In this document: positions 1 through 8,400 of the stretch, in pieces
Numbering within the stretch: the stretch's first letter is position 1
How the letters are laid out: every line of letters starts with the position of its first letter
DNA from: Algoriphagus sp. Y33
GTDB taxonomy: Bacteria > Bacteroidota > Bacteroidia > Cytophagales > Cyclobacteriaceae
DNA length: 64,000 nt
Direction of reading: 5' to 3'
Assembly: GCF_014838715.1 (NCBI RefSeq)
Contig: NZ_CP061947.1
Coordinates: forward strand, 1,364,001 to 1,428,000
The notes under the pieces: model-generated
What the model saw: the letters and a program-made list of their open reading frames with translations, nothing else
Told to the model about the DNA's origin: nothing
Database searches by the model: none
Program-made: the position numbers and the translations under genes

Positions 1-299
1 GAGTCACCCCGAAATCGGGAAATACGAGGTAGGTATAAATTGATAACTGTTCAGAATTGATTAGGATGAAAGGAGTACAACAGATGTACTCCAACCAGCG
101 CTAAGAACAAGGTTACTATTCCAAGTAAGGTTGTAGAAGGCAGGTGTAATAGATAGACAATGAAATTTCAGCAATCGATCTATATTTTTACTCAATAAGT
201 TTTCTCGTACTGTCATATAAATGCAATGCATCATAGACTAAGTAAGGAACTACGGAGTATTCGTCATTATTCGAGTTTTCTGACAAAAAAAATAGGTAT

Positions 300-1433
300 A
301 TGTGGAAGTATAAATTAAGTGCATTGGTTTTAATGAACATGTGTTTAGTTGCATGCAAGCAAAATCCAAATAATCTTTTGGAAGATGCCAGATTGAAGTT
401 AAATGCTGCAAATTACATAAGTTATGATCAATCAGCTTTCTATCCTAATCCCATGGGGACTATTGATACCTTGAAAGCATCTGTTGTTCTTAAGAAAAAT
501 TCAAGCTCTTTCCTAGGGTATGACTTTTTGTTTCAGAGTAATACTACTGATGATTATTTTAGAAATGGTGAATACAGATTAGTAAAGAAAAATGAAAAAA
601 TCATAAATATTTTTCCTGTAGAGCAAGCTGACCAAATGGAATCGTCAGTCCGAAGTGGCAGGAATATCCAATTTTCCCCTATGACCTTTTTAAATGAGGA
701 TGATTGGAGTTATGTAAATGATACCCTTCAAAACACAGTGCGCTATTCTTCCTTTAAAAGAGTAGAAACAGATACCATCATTGATGGAAATGAGATTTAT
801 ACAGCGCTGTACATCTTCATAAATTCAAAAACCAAGCTCATGGAAAGGTTTGAGCGTAGGAATTTTTACAGGGGGGAATTGTCTCAGACGGTTGTGTATC
901 GCTACGATGATTATAGTTTCGGTGATGACAATATGGAGTTAACCTATACCATTCCCAAAGATTTTGTAACCGTGCCCTTTGGTCAAAATGACAAAGATAG
1001 AATTACTCATAATCCAGGCGATTCAGCTCCCGACTTTGAAGGGACTGATCTTAATATAAGATTGATTAAAAAAGAAGATTTTCAGGATAAAAAGCTTGTA
1101 CTTATGTTTTCAGTAATCAATTGTGGCTATTGTAAACTGGCAATTGAAAATCTTACAAATGAAAAGTTTCAACTTTCAGAGAGTGTATCTCTTGTGGCTA
1201 TATATCCCTTGGATACTAAAATAAACGTTTCCAGATATATGGAAATATTTGATCCATCATTTCCTGTTATAGCTGAGGCAAAGGTAATTGGGGAGAATTA
1301 CGGCGTATTTGCCTTTCCTACATTTTTTATAATTAATCAATCAGGTGAAATTGATAAAGTAGTTCAAGGCTACCAAAAGGAGTTTTTAGAAAGTCTTCGA
1401 ACTAACAGTCTGTCGAATGATACAGATAGGTGA
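300..1433 (+). CDS. Lipoprotein with C-terminal thioredoxin-like (TlpA/peroxiredoxin) domain
   Basis: 377 aa. The N-terminus is a lipoprotein signal: a short hydrophobic stretch ending in a lipobox-like LVAC with Cys at about residue 19, so the protein should be anchored in the periplasm or outer membrane. Residues 20-230 are an unrecognised beta-rich region. From about residue 240 a TlpA-type thioredoxin fold begins ('PGDSAPDFEGTDL'), with a redox motif NCGYC near residue 275 and a cis-Pro region 'VFAFPTFFIIN' near 340. Family knowledge: such proteins reduce or relay disulfides outside the cytoplasm. The gene is monocistronic and is followed by repeat copy A. The start ATG directly follows an A-rich stretch. 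The thioredoxin call is firm; the substrate is unknown. Confidence 0.8.
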   Translation: MWKYKLSALVLMNMCLVACKQNPNNLLEDARLKLNAANYISYDQSAFYPNPMGTIDTLKASVVLKKNSSSFLGYDFLFQSNTTDDYFRNGEYRLVKKNEKIINIFPVEQADQMESSVRSGRNIQFSPMTFLNEDDWSYVNDTLQNTVRYSSFKRVETDTIIDGNEIYTALYIFINSKTKLMERFERRNFYRGELSQTVVYRYDDYSFGDDNMELTYTIPKDFVTVPFGQNDKDRITHNPGDSAPDFEGTDLNIRLIKKEDFQDKKLVLMFSVINCGYCKLAIENLTNEKFQLSESVSLVAIYPLDTKINVSRYMEIFDPSFPVIAEAKVIGENYGVFAFPTFFIINQSGEIDKVVQGYQKEFLESLRTNSLSNDTDR

Positions 1434-1689
1434 AGCTGGAAAATTCTTCACACACTTTTCGTCAAAAAGCTAATTGTTAATTTAAGGATGAGGATTAGAA
1501 AGAAGTGAGAAGATCTATCGTAAGATTCTAATTATTTGGTATTTACCGTCGGGACTATTTTTTTTCCTTCTGGGAGATTTTCGGTGATATTCCTGAGTAT
1601 GTTGACCCCTCTGATGGATGGTTTTGGTTTTTTAGCGGACATTTTCGACAATCGCTAACTATAATCCCACGGCTCGAAGATCCAAGCCT

Positions 1690-2230
1690 ACCAGCCACAT
1701 AAAGCAAATGAAACTGCTTCCCACATTGGGAAAGATCGTCAAACCAATCACCCGCATCACAGATCTGGAACCGAACCCCATGACTCACTTTCTTTTTTTT
1801 GTCTGCAAAATGACACAGCAGAATGTAGATAATTCTGCTGACCAACTGAAAAACACTACAATTCCCTCACATTTCCTCCCATTTTCCCAAAAAATACCCT
1901 AGGATCGACTGTTAAGAAAATGTCCCTTTGGACATTTTTAAGGAGAGGCCAGCATGTAGGGGAGGAAGGACCGAGCGTAAAGAAAATGTCCTGAGGAAAT
2001 TTTTAGCGAAGTAGCCAGCCAGCGTGATGGGATGGTGTCATTTTATTCCTTTTATTGCATAAGCCTTTTCGTAGAAGACAAATAGCCAACTTTTAGTACC
2101 TATCTGGGCATAAACCCGGAGAACCCCTCAATCTAGTGGAAGCACTAGCTTGAAAATATAATCTCACAATCGCCTCCTCTTTAAGGAGGAGGAAAGGAGG
2201 AGGTAGGAAAGCCAATTGCAAATTGGTAAA
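1690..2230. repeat. Mosaic non-coding repeat, copy A
   Basis: First of three direct copies (others near 6.5-7.27 kb and 17.0-17.47 kb). The conserved core includes 'aaaaaataccctaggatcga', then hairpin 1 at 1917-1938 (AAAATGTCC / GGACATTTT), then 'gaggccagcatgtagggg', then hairpin 2 at 1983-2003 with one mismatch, then 'gtcattttattcctttt'. A 3' part around 2130-2220 ('agtggaagcactagcttg', 'aaagccaatt') is shared with copy B. No ORF in it looks like a protein. Edges are judged by eye and approximate. The whole gap 1434-2671 is otherwise non-coding. Confidence 0.75.
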
Positions 2231-2373
2231 GATAGAAGGGTGAAGTTACAAACTTCACCCAGTGCCACGAGCGATGTGACTACTCCCAGAGGGGACAATC
2301 CGTTAAAAATCAATTCAGTGAATTGATTTAGGATTGGGCCAGCTAGTAGAGGAGGTTGTGGAGGGTGAGGCAC

Positions 2374-2401
2374 AAAAAATACCCTGTACAGGGTATTTTT
2401 T
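2374..2401. terminator. Perfect 28-bp palindrome, bidirectional terminator-like
   Basis: A-run plus TACCCTG on one side and the exact complement ending in a T-run on the other, centred on the GTAC at 2386-2389. A GC-containing stem flanked by A and T tracts fits an intrinsic terminator in either direction. It lies between repeat copy A and the TolB-like gene. It also resembles the 'aaaaaataccct' start of the repeat core, so it could be a repeat derivative. Confidence 0.5.
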
Positions 2402-2601
2402 CGTATCATTTTATTCCCTTTCTTGTACCTGTTCTTTATCACCTGAGGCTCTCAAATACCGAGACCAACCGAAATGCAGGTAGGATGAGGTGCCTCTAAA
2501 TTTCCGCAATTTTTTTTCTTACTCGAAATAAGTAGAACTAAAAAGGTGTGCTGGTTTCGAGTTCTAGGCGTTTTATATTATCGCTAGATTATTTTTGTTT
2601 T

Positions 2602-2636
2602 TTTGACAGATACTCACTTGTTAGAGAATAAGTTTT
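2602..2636 (+). promoter_or_regulatory. Candidate Bacteroidota promoter for the TolB-like gene
   Basis: TTTG at 2602-2605, a 23-nt spacer, then TAAGTTTT at 2629-2636, one base from the TAnnTTTG -7 consensus. It sits 35 nt upstream of the ATG at 2672. Weak evidence on its own. Confidence 0.3.
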
Positions 2637-2671
2637 TAATTATAATTACTAGGATTTTTAGTTAAACGAAC

Positions 2672-3574
2672 ATGAAAAAATTTGAGTCATTTCTTTTATT
2701 CTTTTTATCTATATCTACCGTTTCATGTAGCCAGTTTCCTGATCCCTCTCCTGGAAATTATGAATTGTTTGTCTCAGACAGGGATCAATACCCAAAATTT
2801 TCGCCTGATGGAGAGCATATCGCATATTACCATCAGAATAGCGAATCACCGGATGCTGAGGATTATCCTACCGGATTGTATATCATCGACAATAATGGGG
2901 GAAACAGAAGGTTGGTGCTTCGGGGAACACATCTTAATCCAGCTTGGTCTCCCGACGGTAAATGGCTGGTATTCTCCACATCAGGAGTGCTGCAGAAGTG
3001 TAAAATCGATGGTGACAGCCTTATAACATTTAAAGAGAATGATTTATCACAGTACTCTTCCTATTTCTTTCCGGATTGGATCTCCAGTGGAACCGAAATT
3101 CTTTTTGATAGGGCTGAAAATATAGAAGGTGAGAGTAATCTATTATCGATTAAAGAAGATTTTACAGGTTTGAGCCCAATATTTGGGAATATTATAGTGG
3201 CAGGTAGAGATCCGGAACTAAGCCCTAATGGCGATAGACTAGTTTATACAAAAGCTTCCGGAGATTGGAATGGCTGGAGAATTTTCGCGATGGATACGAC
3301 AGGCGATAATGATTTAATGTTGACAGAAAACAACAGTGATAACCGAAGTCCTACCTGGTCTCCGGATGGCCAAATGATAGCTTGGAGTAAGAATGTCAGG
3401 ATCCATGTTATGGAATCGGATGGAAACAATCAGACTCCATTATCATATGGGGTTTACCCAAGCTGGTCAGTTCAGGGCGAGATTGTCTATAGCCATGCAA
3501 ATCATGATTATTCCAAGGAAGTACTTTATTTGATCGGTCCTGACGGAAGCAATAGGCGTCAGCTGACTTTTTGA
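2672..3574 (+). CDS. TolB-like beta-propeller lipoprotein
   Basis: 300 aa. A signal peptide ends in a lipobox (STVSC, Cys near residue 20). The mature part carries repeated PD40/WD40-like blades with the hallmark 'FSPDGEHIAY', 'WSPDGKWLVF', 'LSPNGDRLVY' and 'WSPDGQMIAW' motifs, so four to five blades are visible and the whole protein is one propeller. Family knowledge: such lipoproteins act as periplasmic or surface scaffolds, related to the C-terminal domain of TolB. It ends 18 nt before the next gene on the same strand, so the two may be co-transcribed. It is not TolB itself, since the N-terminal TolB domain and a Pal/Tol neighbourhood are missing. Confidence 0.8.
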   Translation: MKKFESFLLFFLSISTVSCSQFPDPSPGNYELFVSDRDQYPKFSPDGEHIAYYHQNSESPDAEDYPTGLYIIDNNGGNRRLVLRGTHLNPAWSPDGKWLVFSTSGVLQKCKIDGDSLITFKENDLSQYSSYFFPDWISSGTEILFDRAENIEGESNLLSIKEDFTGLSPIFGNIIVAGRDPELSPNGDRLVYTKASGDWNGWRIFAMDTTGDNDLMLTENNSDNRSPTWSPDGQMIAWSKNVRIHVMESDGNNQTPLSYGVYPSWSVQGEIVYSHANHDYSKEVLYLIGPDGSNRRQLTF

Positions 3575-3592
3575 CCATATATCCCAATCCTA

Positions 3593-6238
3593 ATGAAAAA
3601 TCCGCTACATCTTTTAGTATTCTATAGCTTCTTGATTGGTTGCAGCATGGGCTGTACCCACAACGAAAGTAAGCAGGTCTCCCAAGACAAATTTGGAGAA
3701 ACTGTCCTTATCGAATTTAAGGATGGCATTTTATCCGATACATTAATGGAATCCTCAACTGCGCAGATCATGACTCTGATCTTCGTGAAATTTTTAAAAA
3801 GTTTAATATAGAAACAATTAGGTCTGTTTTGAGCATAGGTACGAGGAAAACGGCCAGTTGAAGCAAAGTATTAAAGACTCAGAAAAGATAGTATTGAAAA
3901 ACTGGTTCAAAATTAGATTATCCGACCAATTTAGTTCTGATGATTTAATGGCAGAAATGGACAAAATGGAAAGCGTGATTCATACTATGCTAAATAGCCC
4001 TATCAAACTTGATTTTGACGCAACTCCCAATGATAGCAACTTCGGTAGCCAGTGGCACCTGTATAATCCTTCCTACCCCAATTTTGATATTGACGCAAAG
4101 CAGGCTTGGGATATTAACAAAGGAAGAAATGATGTGGTTGTAGCTGTACTTGATGGCGGGGTGGACTATAATCATGGAGATCTTGATCCAGGGAATCGCA
4201 GTAGGGTAATTCAGGGTATTGACACAGGTGATGGAGATAATGACCCTCTTGACAATTTACCTGTTGTTACAGACAGTTATGCAGGACACGGTACAAAAAT
4301 AGCGGGAGTAATTGGAGCAATTACAAATAATTCTAATCAGGTGTCGGGTATAATGTGGAACTGCAAAATCATGCCGGTTAAAATGGTTAGGAGTGGGAGT
4401 ATTAAAATTCCACATATCGTAAACTGGCAATGGAGTACCACCGCATTCCCGGCAGACGTTGGTGCCGCATTGGATTATGCTGTTATGAATGATGCTGATA
4501 TCATCAACTTAAGCTATAGCTTTCCTGACATGGGGTGGCCTTTGAGTGAGGTTATCACTAGAGTTCCCTTTGTAGCCCAAGCTATTGACAATGCCTATAA
4601 AAATAATGTAGTGATTACTGCATCGATGGGGAATTATTACGAATCAAATAACAGCGTACGATATCCTGCCGGGTTTGAGGAGCAGGTGATTGCTGTAGGA
4701 GCAACAACACAGCAAGGGCAAAAAGCCAGCTTTTCTAATACTGGAGCACATATTAACCTAAGCGCACCGGGCGAAAGTATTTTGACCACCGATAGAGGTG
4801 GTGGGACTGCCAGCCCCAACGACACTTCGTTCTCTGCCCCCATAGTGGCGGGAGTGGCCGGTTTGGTGATATCAGAGGCAAAAGACAGGGGATTTAACCT
4901 TACCAATGATGATGTTAGAAATATATTGGAATTAACAGCAACGGATGTTAGTGCTGTTGGCTTCGATGAGGACACAGGACATGGCATAGTAAATGCCAGA
5001 GCTGCTTTGGAGTTAATCGATCAGCCTAATACGGTCATACATGGAGAATCGGTGGGAGGAACTTCCGTTTTGAACCAGGCATTAAGTCAATGGGTAGTGA
5101 CGAGTGGACGATGGGGGATCGCCGCAGGAACTTATTTTCAAGTGGATAGATATAAAATCACCAAGCACGTGTCTTTTGATATCCCATTTTGTGATGTCCC
5201 CCAAGTCTGGATGCGGGATCGGCAAACTAGAGGGCGAAGCTATGCCAATCCCAACAATGGAAGGCCCTTCTCTATTATTTCAAATGTAACGAAAGAGGGT
5301 TTCGATGTAGAATATGCTGCATATTATGTTAGGCATAACGCATCGGGACAAACATTGAATACGTGGATACCAAATGCCCCCGCGCAGACAAAGCTGGCCT
5401 ATACAGCTGTAGGCGAACCAAATCCTGCGGCAGCTGCAGGCCCAATATCAGGCCCCGACCTCCTCTGCTCTACCGGTTCTTATACCCTTCAAAACCTTCC
5501 TACAGGAAGTTCCGCCACTTGGTCTGTTACTCCATCCGGGCAGTTTACAGGTTCGACTTCGGGCAGCGGAACTACTGCTACACTTAGTCCTAGTGGAACT
5601 GCGGCAGCGCAGGCTACCCTCACGTATGCCATTACGACTGCCTGGGAAATGTTCAGGTGAAAAAGGTTTTCTGGGTGGGCAAACCCGCTATGCCGCCCAC
5701 CCCTGTGGTTTTGGCGAACGTTCCCCCGAATCGATTCACCGTCTCCCTGACTCCTCCGGCCAACCAAGGAGTGATCTCCTACAATTGGTATGTGGGCGGG
5801 ATCCTGCAATCCGGTGAACACAACGCAACCATCAGGATTCCATGGGCTCGCCCTTTCTGTGGAAACTCCTACTTGGTAGCAGTGGAAACGGTGAATGCTT
5901 GTGGCACCTCCGCCAAGCGGACGGTTACACTCTTTGACCCTCCCTGTTTTGCGGGCTATAGCCTGAGGATATCACCGAATCCGGCTACCTCTGAGGCTGA
6001 AATTGCCGTTCTGGGTATTCCTGCCGAGTCAAGGGACAACGGATTACAGCAGGAGCAGTTGATAGAAGGGGAAACGGGTGAGCTAGTTCTATATGATCGG
6101 CTGGGCAATCAGCTTTATCAGCAGCAGCTTAAGGGCGGCAAGACTACCATAAATGTCAGCAGTCTCAAGCCGGGTACCTACATGGTTAAGTATTATTCAC
6201 AGGGAGGTGTTCTGGAAGGTAAGCTACTTAAGCCATAA
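3593..6238 (+). pseudogene. Subtilisin-like (S8) T9SS-exported protease, broken by three frameshifts
   Basis: One gene spread over three reading frames. The first part (from ATG 3593) gives a lipoprotein-like signal and a propeptide start ('GETVLIEFKDGILSD'). The frame then shifts near 3755-3785 ('LREIFKKFNIETIRSVLSIG') and again near 3845-3860 into the catalytic part. The S8 triad is visible: Asp in 'VAVLDGGVDYNH', His in 'GHGTKIAGVIGA', Ser in 'DTSFSAPIVAGVAGL'. After an Ig/PKD-like region a third shift near 5641-5650 leads into 'VQVKKVFWVGKP'; restoring one base gives 'TTACGNVQVKK', as expected. The end (5975-6238) is a T9SS type A tail ('ISPNPATSEAEI', 'LKPGTYMVKY'). The family call is firm. 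Whether the breaks are real or sequencing errors cannot be told here. Confidence 0.8.
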
Positions 6239-6494
6239 TACCTTTTCTGATACGCCTAATTTCAGCCCGTTTGAAGGGAATGCAAACCAAACTAAAAGGG
6301 AATATGATAGCAAAACAATTGAAATCTATACCCACATGAGCCAGAAAAGCCTTCAAAAAGTCTTTTAGTTGTTGAAAACCTGTACCGCATCCAGTTATAC
6401 TACGGGTGATTCGGTTAGTATTCTGGTTTCTGAGAGGATAATAGGTGGTACAATTTATTCAGAGAACAAGTGAGGGAAAAGCTAAATCTATAAG

Positions 6495-7270
6495 TCAGAT
6501 AAAGAAAATGACGGGCAGGAAAAGGAGCCAAACCCATCACCCGCATCACAAATCCAGAACAGGACCATGAACCCCACTTTCTGTTTTTATCTGCAGAATG
6601 GCACAGAGAGATGCATATAATTCTGCTGACCAACCGAAAAACACAACACTTTCTTCACATTCCCTCCCATTTTCCCAAAAAATACCCTAGGACCGAGCGT
6701 TAGAAAACAGTCTGGTGGACTGTTTTAGTGAGGGGCCAGCATGTAGGGGAGGAAGGACCGAGCGTGAAGAAAATGTCCTGAGGATATTTTTAGCGAAGTA
6801 GCCAGCCTGCGTGATGGGATGGTATCATTTTATTCCTTTTCTTGCGTACAGCCTTTTAGTTATTGAGATCGAAGATCCCGATAAGCGAAGTGATTCGGGA
6901 ACGACCAACCAATTTCCTATACTTTAGCCCATTTGGAGCAGAGCCGATCACCTTCTCTCTTCAGGAGAGGGTTGGGGGTGAGGTAGAACAGCCAACTTTT
7001 ATCATCCATCCGGGTTTAAATCCGGAACTCGCTTAATTCTGAATCAGAATAGTAAAATGATAGCAGAGCGGATCACCCTCTCTCTTCAGGAGAGGGCGGG
7101 GGGTGAGGTAAAACACCCATCTGGGCTTAAACCTGAAAACCTCTCAATCTAGTGGAAGCACTAGCTTGAAAATACAATCTCACAATCGTCTTCTCCTAAA
7201 GAGCCTGTCCCGATAGCGGAGCGTATCGGGAAGAAGGAGGAGATGAGTTTGGAAAGCCAATTATATTTCA
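6495..7270. repeat. Mosaic non-coding repeat, copy B
   Basis: Longest copy, direct orientation. Hairpin 1 at 6704-6726 is AAAACAGTC / GACTGTTTT, a different sequence from copies A and C but with full pairing. Hairpin 2 (about 6779-6800) has one mismatch. The 3' part adds two 'gatcaccctctctcttcagg' segments, a segment with 'ccggaactcgcttaattctg' shared with copy C, and the 'agtggaagcactagcttg' segment shared with copy A. It fills most of the gene-free stretch 6239-7372; the rest of that stretch shows nothing recognisable. Confidence 0.75.
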
Positions 7271-7372
7271 AACCTATACTTCGCTCAGTGGGAGGTAGAG
7301 AAAGCAGCTTTTACTATTTTAATTGAACTAAAAGCCTGTCCGACTTTAGTAAGAGGTGATAAGAGCAATATT

Positions 7373-8242
7373 TCATTCTGCTGTAATTGCAAGAAAATCC
7401 TCTTCACTGAGGATACGGATTCCATGACCTGCCTCGGCTAGTTTTTCTGCCCTTCGATGTTTAGAACTTTTTTCATATCCAGCTAATCTGTAAGAATCCT
7501 GCCAACCCACTACCAATATTGTTGTTTCCTTTGTTATTCCATCCTGAACCCTGCAACCCGCCTCTGAAGCAAACTGGGCATACATAGATCTGGGTTGACT
7601 TAATGTTCCTGTGAATACGACTGATTCTCCATATAATAAGCCGTTTGGATTTCCCTGCATTTTATAATTAGCGGCCTTGCCAGAAGATTGAAAGGAATTA
7701 ATAGATTGAAGGATTCTTTCATCCCATTCGGATAGTGGGATAGCCGAATGAAGTATTGCAGCATTTATTACTTGACCTGTAGCGATTGCATCATATAGTG
7801 CATGATGAGCTTGATATTTAATCCCTAGATGCTTGGTGATTTTCCCAAGAGCATAACCGGTATGGGCAAATTCCCTCCATGCTCTTCTCACTAACCTTGC
7901 AGAGTCCATCCATTTTGCTTCCCATCTTAAAGCATTGTGTCGCTCACAAGCTCTATTAATCGCGTTTTTATCAAAAGGCATGTGGTGAAACAATCTTTTT
8001 CCTTTTGTTTTTTTTGCTATATGTCCTGACAGATCCGAGAATCTAGGGCTTTTCAAAACCTGATCAGCCGTAATTCCATGTATTTTGCTTAAATAGGGAT
8101 CAAAGAACTGATCAGGGTTTACAAGTGATTCCCATGTAGAAATTAACGTGGTATCTTGAAATTCAGCCAGCCCAATTTGACAAATACTCGAATTATCTAG
8201 ATTGGCAGTTTCAACATCAATTACGAAAAAGTGATTGTCCAT
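7373..8242 (-). CDS. DEDDh 3'-5' exonuclease with C-terminal BRCT domain
   Basis: 289 aa. Residues 5-165 are a DnaQ/epsilon-type DEDDh exonuclease: motif I 'FVIDVETANL' (Asp and Glu), motif II in 'KRLFHHMPFDKNAI', and the HxxxD of motif III in 'HHALYDAIATGQV'. Residues 200-285 form a BRCT domain ('GESVVFTGTL', 'AGCRVQDGITKETTILVVG', 'KAEKLAEAG'-like helix). Family knowledge: DEDDh-BRCT proteins are trimming exonucleases in repair or mobile contexts, distinct from replicative DnaQ. It is read away from the TerB-type operon that starts 158 bp to its right, so a shared divergent control region is possible. Start at ATG 8242; a long A/T-rich leader precedes it. Confidence 0.85.
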   Translation of the reverse strand: MDNHFFVIDVETANLDNSSICQIGLAEFQDTTLISTWESLVNPDQFFDPYLSKIHGITADQVLKSPRFSDLSGHIAKKTKGKRLFHHMPFDKNAINRACERHNALRWEAKWMDSARLVRRAWREFAHTGYALGKITKHLGIKYQAHHALYDAIATGQVINAAILHSAIPLSEWDERILQSINSFQSSGKAANYKMQGNPNGLLYGESVVFTGTLSQPRSMYAQFASEAGCRVQDGITKETTILVVGWQDSYRLAGYEKSSKHRRAEKLAEAGHGIRILSEEDFLAITAE

Positions 8243-8400
8243 AGTCTTGTTTTTTTTATATTTTAGTTAAAATATAAAAAAAACACCCATCTTGAACTAG
8301 CCTTGAGTGTTTTTAAATTGGGATCATTTTCTTAGCTGGATATGATTTCTACATAGAGTTGCTTGATATTGTTAAATAAAGTATTAACCAGATTATTCAA

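Noticed and set aside
1555..1845. 96-codon minus-strand ORF (and a similar one near 6.4-6.6 kb)
   Set aside because: Both lie in shared repeat sequence and differ by frameshifts between copies; composition is not protein-like.
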